Origin: SIG588 sp964515215
Lineage (GTDB): Bacteria > Bacillota > Clostridia > Oscillospirales > Acutalibacteraceae
DNA: 26,463 nt
Assembly (NCBI GenBank): GCA_964515215.1
Contig: CAZESL010000020.1
Coordinates: forward strand, 1 to 26,463
Direction: 5' to 3'
Shown: positions 8,102 through 12,355 of the stretch, one piece after another
Position numbering within the stretch: the stretch's first letter is position 1
How the letters are laid out: each line of letters begins with the position of its first letter
Translations under genes and position numbers: made by a program
The notes under the pieces: model-generated
What the model was told of the DNA's origin: nothing
Databases searched by the model: none
What the model saw: the letters and a program-made list of their open reading frames with translations, nothing else

Positions 8102-8491
8102 CTAATTAAAATACTGTTTATATTCAGGCTGTGACACAAGGTCGCGCATTAAATCCTCTTCCCTCTCAAAAAGCGAGCCGCCGCACTGCGACGCAGCCGT
8201 TTCCCACATTGCAGGAAGCGTATTTTCGTCCTTGTAGGTGTATTTCCATTCTTCCTCGTCAAACTGATAAAGCTCTTCAAAATGGTACTTAAAAAAGCCT
8301 TTTTCGTCCCTTAAAATCACGCAGCGCTTTGACTTGTCTTTTGAATAAAAAACACGTATCACCTCACCGCAAAGCGCGTCAAGGCCCTTGTCGTACATAA
8401 GCTCGACTATCTTTTCCCAATCGGGCATTGGCGGCACGGGGGCGCATTGCGCCTTCTCATATCTACCAAATAGATTTTTAAGCCATTGCAT
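8102..8491 (-). CDS. small soluble protein of unknown function
   Basis: A 129-residue acidic, aromatic-rich cytosolic protein that I do not recognise. No membrane segment, signal peptide or cofactor motif is visible. The central part (VIRVFYSKDKSKRCVILRDE, then FKYHFEELYQFDEEEWKYTY) alternates strand-like and charged segments, suggesting a small beta-rich fold. It is the first gene of the six-gene operon and lies 21 bases downstream of a plausible promoter -10. The site AAGGCGGTGA (8505-8496) precedes the ATG. Confidence 0.7.
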   Translation of the reverse strand: MQWLKNLFGRYEKAQCAPVPPMPDWEKIVELMYDKGLDALCGEVIRVFYSKDKSKRCVILRDEKGFFKYHFEELYQFDEEEWKYTYKDENTLPAMWETAASQCGGSLFEREEDLMRDLVSQPEYKQYFN

Positions 8492-8511
8492 TTTATCACC
8501 GCCTTGGGTTT

Positions 8512-8540
8512 AGTATAGCACTAAATTGCACGGAGTGCAA
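8512..8540 (-). promoter_or_regulatory. promoter of the six-gene operon, -35 inside a palindrome
   Basis: On the minus strand the -10 TATACT (8517-8512) is preceded by a 17-base spacer and TTGCAC (8540-8535). The -35 is weak (3 of 6) and coincides with one arm of the palindrome at 8525-8541, so the palindrome could act as an operator. Confidence 0.45.
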
Positions 8541-8763
8541 TATCTCACACGTAGCATTGTATTTGCGTCGTAGACGCAACATCGTTGGGCGTAAGCCCAC
8601 ATCGTTTACACCGCAGGTGTAACATCGTTGATGCGAAGCATCACATCGTTTTTGACGAAGTCAAAACATCGTTTTGTGTCCGCAAGCGGAATGATGTTGA
8701 CCTAAAGGTCAAATGATGTTTGCGGTTTCACCGCAAAACGATGTTGTGTCCTCGCGGACACAA
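8525..8763. repeat. array of about ten short palindromes with a constant 6-base spacer that inverts midway
   Basis: Consecutive palindromes: 8525-8541, 8563-8579, 8586-8599, 8606-8622, 8629-8643, 8650-8666, an imperfect one at 8673-8690, 8697-8712, 8719-8737 and 8744-8763. Stem sequences are unrelated to one another, yet each (except the seventh) is a perfect inverted repeat of 5-8 bp. From the second onward, neighbours are separated by exactly six bases: CATCGT five times, then ATGATG, ATGATG and ACGATG. The array lies between the terminator after tRNA-Thr and the promoter of the six-gene operon, so no strong promoter obviously transcribes it. It fills most of the 309-base gap between 8491 and 8801, and no open reading frame is credible there. 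Confidence 0.95.
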
Positions 8764-8767
8764 ACAC

Positions 8768-8801
8768 AAAAAAAGAACGAAGCACCGCTTCGTTCTTTTT
8801 T
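8768..8801 (-). terminator. terminator after tRNA-Thr, nearly symmetrical
   Basis: A 9-bp stem, GAACGAAGC (8775-8783) with GCTTCGTTC (8787-8795), and loop ACC. It is flanked by seven A on the left and six T on the right, so it would stop transcription from either side. On the minus strand it begins immediately at the encoded CCA end of the tRNA. Confidence 0.85.
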
Positions 8802-8875
8802 GGAGCTGATGGTCAGAATCGAACTGACAACCTGTTCATTACGAGTGAACCGCTCTGCCATTGAGCCACATCAGC
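8801..8875 (-). tRNA. tRNA-Thr, anticodon CGT
   Basis: On the minus strand the acceptor arms GCTGATG and CATCAGC pair fully. The D arm is GCTC/GAGC, the anticodon stem GTTCA/TGAAC closes the loop CTCGTAA (anticodon CGT, reading ACG, Thr), and the T arm is GTCAG/CTGAC with loop TTCGATT. The discriminator base is T and CCA is encoded (8803-8801). Length is 75 bases with CCA. A near-consensus promoter lies upstream and a terminator abuts the 3' end, so it is a stand-alone transcription unit. Confidence 0.96.
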
Positions 8876-8896
8876 ATATTTTTTGACAACACGGGA

Positions 8897-8925
8897 ATTA
8901 TAACAGATAAATCCCGCGCCGTCAA
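8897..8925 (-). promoter_or_regulatory. strong promoter of tRNA-Thr
   Basis: On the minus strand TTGACG (8925-8920), a 17-base spacer and a perfect TATAAT (8902-8897). The -10 ends about 21 bases before the tRNA 5' end. The first half of the spacer carries GACGGCGCGG, shared in inverted orientation with the infC promoter. Confidence 0.85.
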
Positions 8926-8981
8926 GAGGTGAAATGAAAGTTTTTCAGATTTTTTTAAAAGATGCTTGACAGACGGCGCGG
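8914..8981. repeat. 10-bp inverted repeat linking the two divergent promoters
   Basis: CCGCGCCGTC at 8914-8923 and GACGGCGCGG at 8972-8981 are exact reverse complements, 48 bases apart. Each overlaps or directly follows the -35 of its promoter, so both promoters carry the same element at nearly the same position. Confidence 0.75.
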
Positions 8982-8994
8982 ATTGTGGTATAGT
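8966..8994 (+). promoter_or_regulatory. strong promoter of infC-rpmI-rplT
   Basis: Perfect TTGACA (8966-8971), a 17-base spacer and TATAGT (8989-8994, 5 of 6). Transcription would begin near 9001, giving a leader of roughly 165 bases before infC. Confidence 0.88.
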
Positions 8995-9000
8995 AACAAA

Positions 9001-9148
9001 CGATGTAAAACGAAGAAGAGCGTTGCCCGCTCTCACCTGCGGTGTTTTGCCCAACGGGTCAATACGGTAAAAATGCACCTGAACAGTGGGAATGCGTTTT
9101 TGTTGTGTCGCAAACGCGGGCAGTCTCTGCCCGCGTTTTATAATTTTC
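9001..9148 (+). ncRNA. L20-type ribosomal protein leader with attenuator
   Basis: The leader upstream of infC-rpmI-rplT contains a 5' hairpin (AGAGCG 9017-9022 with CGCTCT 9028-9033), a middle region with ACGGGTCAATACGG, and a terminal terminator. GTTGCCCGC at 9022-9030 can pair with GCGGGCA inside the terminator stem, a credible antiterminator. In Firmicutes this operon is controlled by L20 binding its own leader (Rfam L20_leader); I assign the same role from position and shape. Transcription start and boundaries are approximate. Confidence 0.75.
9112..9148 (+). terminator. attenuator terminator in the infC leader
   Basis: A 12-bp stem, AAACGCGGGCAG (9112-9123) with CTGCCCGCGTTT (9127-9138), loop TCT, then a T-rich tail reaching TAATTTT. 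It ends only about 19 bases before the infC start, as expected for premature termination control. Confidence 0.88.
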
Positions 9149-9166
9149 AAATGGAGGTGCTTTGCC

Positions 9167-9685
9167 ATCGCAAGCAAGGAACTGCAGATCAATGAACAGA
9201 TCCGTGACGCCGAAGTCCGTGTGATCGGACCCGACGGTGAGCAGATGGGCGTTATGTCCGCCCGCGACGCTCAAAAGGTCGCGGATGAACACGATCTGGA
9301 TCTGGTGAAGATCGCGCCGAACGCTGTCCCGCCCGTTTGCCGTGTTATGGATTACGGTAAGTATCGGTTTGAACAAGCGAAGCGCGAAAAGGAAGCCCGT
9401 AAAAATCAGCATGTCACGGAGATCAAGGAAGTCCGTCTCGGTCTGAACACCGACATCGGGGATTTCAACACCAAAGTGCGCCACGCTATCCGCTTTTTGC
9501 AGGACGGCGACCGCGTGAAGGTGTCGATCCGCTTCCGCGGCCGTGAACTCGGTCACCCCGAATTGGGTCTCGAGTCAATGCAGCGTTTCGCTGAGGCGTG
9601 TGCCGAACACGGAACGGTGGATAAGCCCGCCAAAATGGAAGGGCGCCACATGTTGATGTTTCTTGCCCCCGCAACGACAAAGTAA
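9167..9685 (+). CDS. infC: translation initiation factor IF-3
   Basis: A 172-residue IF-3, the usual length. The N-domain starts ASKELQINEQIRDAEVRVIG and continues to CRVMDYGKYRFEQ. A lysine/arginine-rich linker follows, and the C-domain includes KEVRLGLNTDIGDFNTKVRH and KMEGRHMLMFLAP. IF-3 binds the 30S subunit and rejects wrong initiation codons. The start is taken as ATC at 9167: GGAGG lies nine bases ahead, no ATG/GTG/TTG gives the conserved N-terminus, and non-canonical starts are a known autoregulatory trait of infC. It is the first gene of the infC-rpmI-rplT operon under the L20-type leader. Confidence 0.95.
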   Translation: MASKELQINEQIRDAEVRVIGPDGEQMGVMSARDAQKVADEHDLDLVKIAPNAVPPVCRVMDYGKYRFEQAKREKEARKNQHVTEIKEVRLGLNTDIGDFNTKVRHAIRFLQDGDRVKVSIRFRGRELGHPELGLESMQRFAEACAEHGTVDKPAKMEGRHMLMFLAPATTK

Positions 9686-9714
9686 GCCGATAGAAATTTA
9701 AGGAGGATACTAAG

Positions 9715-9912
9715 ATGCCGAAGATCAAAACGCACAGTGGTGCCAAAAAACGCTTTAAGCTCAGCAAAAGCGGCAAGGTCATTCGTGGCCATGCCTACAA
9801 GTCCCATATCCTGAACAAGAAATCGACCAAACGTAAGAGAAATCTGCGTAAGACTGTGGTGGCGGACGTGACCAACACCGCAGCTGTCAAGCGCATGATC
9901 CCTTACAAGTAA
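9715..9912 (+). CDS. rpmI: large ribosomal subunit protein bL35
   Basis: A 65-residue, highly basic protein of standard length. PKIKTHSGAKKRFKLSKSGK at the start and HILNKKSTKRKRNLRK in the middle are the L35 hallmarks. It is part of the 50S subunit. An AAGGAGG site stands before the ATG, 29 bases after infC, in the usual infC-rpmI-rplT order. Confidence 0.97.
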   Translation: MPKIKTHSGAKKRFKLSKSGKVIRGHAYKSHILNKKSTKRKRNLRKTVVADVTNTAAVKRMIPYK

Positions 9913-9940
9913 TCGCTGTTTGAGAATGGAGGAATAAAGC

Positions 9941-10297
9941 ATGGCTCGTATTAAAGGCGCAATGATGACGCGCAAAAGAAGAAAGAAAGTATTGAAGCTG
10001 GCGAAGGGCTACTATGGTGCCAAGTCCAAGCTGTTCAAGACCGCGAAAGAAGCGGTCATGAAATCCGGTCAGTATGCGTACATCGGCCGTCGTCTGAAGA
10101 AGCGCGACTTCCGTCGTCTGTGGATCACCCGTATCTCCGCAGCTGCGAAGATGAACGGTATGAACTACTCCACCTTCATGAACGGTCTGAAGAAGGCGGA
10201 GATCTCGCTGAACCGTAAGATGCTTGCGGAATTGGCTGTGTCCGATGCGGCGGCATTCACCGCCCTCGCGGAAAAGGCCAAGGCGGCTCTGCAATAA
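9941..10297 (+). CDS. rplT: large ribosomal subunit protein bL20
   Basis: A 118-residue protein of standard length. The basic N-terminal extension (ARIKGAMMTRKRRKKVLKLA) and the globular part with YIGRRLKKRDFRRLWITRIS match L20. It is needed early in 50S assembly and, in Firmicutes, represses its own operon by binding the leader. A GGAGG site precedes the ATG. A terminator follows at 10310. Confidence 0.97.
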   Translation: MARIKGAMMTRKRRKKVLKLAKGYYGAKSKLFKTAKEAVMKSGQYAYIGRRLKKRDFRRLWITRISAAAKMNGMNYSTFMNGLKKAEISLNRKMLAELAVSDAAAFTALAEKAKAALQ

Positions 10298-10309
10298 AAA
10301 GATACAGGT

Positions 10310-10344
10310 GCGCCCGTTGAACTTTTCGACGGGCGCTTCTTTTC
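10310..10344 (+). terminator. terminator after rplT
   Basis: An 8-bp GC-rich stem, GCGCCCGT (10310-10317) with ACGGGCGC (10329-10336), an 11-base loop, then TTCTTTTC. It separates the ribosomal operon from the methyltransferase gene, though some read-through is likely because the next gene begins 19 bases later. Confidence 0.75.
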
Positions 10345-10362
10345 GGAAAGGAGCGGCGGAGT

Positions 10363-11190
10363 ATGGTGATCTCCAGTCGTGATAATGAGATGGTGCGCCG
10401 TCTGCGCCGCCTGCAAAATGATGCCAAACTGCGGCGGCAGGAGGGGGCGTTCGTCATTGAGGGCGCACGGTTGTGTGCGGATGCGGCGCGTTCGGGTGCC
10501 GCGATCGAAACGGCGCTTTTGACCGCCCATGCGCGGGAAAAATTTCCCGACTATGCGGCAGCGGTGACGGCGGCGGCCGCCCACGTGTTCGATATTACCG
10601 ACGGTGTCGCACAGTCACTTTCCGACACCGAAACCGCACAAGGAATAATTTGTCTGTGCAAAGCACTTGACAATCGGAAAATGTTGGATACAATAGATAG
10701 TAGTATGTTATCTACCTTTAAAAATAAGAAGTGGTTAGCGCTTGAGAACGTACGTGACCCCGGCAACGTCGGCACGGTCATCCGTACCGCCGAAGCGGTG
10801 GGGATCGACGGCTTGATCCTGTCGGCGGGATGCTGTGACGTGTACAGCCCCAAAGTCTTGCGTGGCAGTATGGGCGGGGTGTTCCGTCTGCCGCTGTGGG
10901 AAACGGCGGATATGGCGGCGGCGATCACCCGTTTGCAAGCGGCGGGTGCGTGCGGATATGCGTGTGTGCCGTCGGCAGGGGGCGACGTGCTCTCGGTGGT
11001 GGAAGCACCGCTTGCGGCGGGCAGTGTGTGCGTGATCGGCAACGAAGCCAACGGGCTTTCGGCCGCGACGATCGATGCGTGCGCTCATCGGCTGACCATT
11101 CCCATGGCGGGACGTGCCGAATCGCTCAACGCGGCGGTGGCGGCCTCTCTTGTAATGTGGGAAATGAGTAGGAGAGGGTATATTGGATAG
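10363..11190 (+). CDS. TrmH/SpoU-family RNA 2'-O-methyltransferase
   Basis: A 275-residue two-domain enzyme. Residues 1-96 form an L30e-like RNA-binding domain (FVIEGARLCADAA). Residues 123-270 form the SPOUT knot with motif 1 VRDPGNVGTVIRTAEAVG, motif 2 VCVIGNEANGLS and motif 3 IPMAGRAESLNAAVAASLVM. It transfers methyl groups from S-adenosylmethionine to a ribose in rRNA or tRNA; family members after rplT are usually annotated as 23S rRNA methyltransferases. The site is unknown. Residues 97-123, the interdomain linker, are coded by a strikingly AT-rich patch containing a promoter-like sequence. The 3' end overlaps dprA by eight bases. Confidence 0.9.
   Translation: MVISSRDNEMVRRLRRLQNDAKLRRQEGAFVIEGARLCADAARSGAAIETALLTAHAREKFPDYAAAVTAAAAHVFDITDGVAQSLSDTETAQGIICLCKALDNRKMLDTIDSSMLSTFKNKKWLALENVRDPGNVGTVIRTAEAVGIDGLILSAGCCDVYSPKVLRGSMGGVFRLPLWETADMAAAITRLQAAGACGYACVPSAGGDVLSVVEAPLAAGSVCVIGNEANGLSAATIDACAHRLTIPMAGRAESLNAAVAASLVMWEMSRRGYIG
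10667..10694 (+). promoter_or_regulatory. promoter-like sequence inside the methyltransferase gene
   Basis: A perfect TTGACA (10667-10672), a 16-base spacer and TACAAT (10689-10694) occur in an AT-rich patch. It is followed at once by the inverted repeat TAGATA/TATCTA (10694-10699 and 10709-10714). It could drive dprA-topA and genes beyond about 490 bases downstream. Confidence 0.5.
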
Positions 11191-12316
11191 CCGTCTTTAC
11201 TGGATATGGTTACAACAGGCATTGGGGTACGGCAGCGGACATCTTACCACGCTGTTGCGTGCGTTTTCCACACCTGAGGAGATCTATGAAGCCGACAGGA
11301 ATACGCTGTCGGAATGCGGTATGACGGGGACGGTGCTCGATCGTTTATGTGACAAGACGATGGATACCGCCCGCGGGATATTGGAGCGCACCCTGCAAAG
11401 CGGCGACTGGTTGCTGACACCCGCGGATGCGGCGTATCCTTCGTTGCTCCGCGGCATCTACGCGCCGCCTGCCGTGCTGTACGGGCGCGGCGAGATCCCC
11501 GATCTTTCCGCCGGCCCCGCCATAGCGGTGGTGGGCACGCGTTCTCTGTCGCGTTACGGCAGGGAGGTGACGGCCATGATGGTGAGCGGCCTCGTTCGCG
11601 GCGGTGCCTTGATCGTCAGCGGCGGTGCGGAAGGCGGCGACGCTGTGGCGACTGCCGCGGCACTCGAATGCGGCGGTCGCGTGGTGACGGTGCAGGCGTG
11701 CGGGCTGGATGTGAATTACCCCGTGGTAAACGAACCTCTTCGCCGTCGCACGTTGGAGCGCGGCGGTACGCTGTTTTCGGAATATCCGTACGGCGTAAAG
11801 GTGAACCGCGGGACGTTTCACGTGCGTAACCGCTTGATGAGCGGCATGGCACACGGTGTTTGCGTGACCGAAGCCCCCGAGGGGAGCGGCACGCTGATCA
11901 CCGCCCGCCACGCCCGTGAGCAAGGACGGGACGTTTTTGCCGTGCCCGGTGCACTCAATATGCCGGGCAGTGCGGGCGGCAACGCGCTGATCCAACACGG
12001 CGCGAAACTGGTGCGTTCAGCCTCCGAGATATTGGAAGAATACCTGCCGCTTTTCCCGCAGTTGTCCGAGCCGACAGAACAGTTGCAAACGGCAGAGAAG
12101 ACACCGCCGAAAAAGGCAGAGAGGGCGGCACCGCCCGTACCCTTGAGCGCACATGCGGCAACGGTGCTGGGGGTGCTGACAAACGAGCCGCGGCCGGTGG
12201 ACGAGATCGCGGCGCAGACGGCGCTGTCCATGCCGCAGGTGCTTGCGGCACTGACCGAACTGGAAATGGCCTCACTGGCGGTTTCCGAGGCGGGACAGCA
12301 ATACCGTCTCGTATGA
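11183..12316 (+). CDS. dprA: DNA processing protein DprA
   Basis: A 377-residue DprA. The N-terminal helical part leads to the Rossmann-like single-strand DNA binding core, with AIAVVGTRSLSRYGREVT, IVSGGAEGGDAVA, NYPVVNEPLRRR and SEYPYGVK. Then come FHVRNRLMSGMAHGVCVTEA and GRDVFAVPGALN. After a variable linker, the last 65 residues (VLTNEPRPVDEIAAQTALSM) look like the winged-helix C-domain. DprA loads RecA on incoming DNA during transformation. The start is TTG at 11183 with AGGAGAGGG just ahead, overlapping the methyltransferase stop. dprA followed by topA is the common Firmicute order. Confidence 0.95.
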   Translation: MDSRLYWIWLQQALGYGSGHLTTLLRAFSTPEEIYEADRNTLSECGMTGTVLDRLCDKTMDTARGILERTLQSGDWLLTPADAAYPSLLRGIYAPPAVLYGRGEIPDLSAGPAIAVVGTRSLSRYGREVTAMMVSGLVRGGALIVSGGAEGGDAVATAAALECGGRVVTVQACGLDVNYPVVNEPLRRRTLERGGTLFSEYPYGVKVNRGTFHVRNRLMSGMAHGVCVTEAPEGSGTLITARHAREQGRDVFAVPGALNMPGSAGGNALIQHGAKLVRSASEILEEYLPLFPQLSEPTEQLQTAEKTPPKKAERAAPPVPLSAHAATVLGVLTNEPRPVDEIAAQTALSMPQVLAALTELEMASLAVSEAGQQYRLV

Positions 12317-12355
12317 TTATGATATAGAATTGCAAGAGAAGGAATGGTCATTACT

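Noticed and set aside
8560..8763. CRISPR array
   Set aside because: The constant part is only six to eight bases, the variable parts are 14-20 bases and each is itself a palindrome, and the constant word inverts midway. No cas gene is present.
8801..8875. Attachment site duplication of the tRNA 3' end
   Set aside because: I looked for a second copy of the tRNA 3' portion in the left region and saw none, and no integrase gene is present, so no att site is called.
9003..9008. ATG-TAA minimal open frame at the start of the infC leader
   Set aside because: It has no ribosome binding site and can arise by chance; the leader is better explained by L20-type control.
9086..9166. Upstream ATG extension of infC (27 extra codons)
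   Set aside because: The extension reads through the attenuator hairpin, is not IF-3-like and has no ribosome binding site, whereas ATC at 9167 has both good spacing and the conserved N-terminus.
8839..9192. 117-codon minus-strand open frame between tRNA-Thr and infC
   Set aside because: It runs through the tRNA gene, both promoters and the attenuator, and has no protein-like composition.
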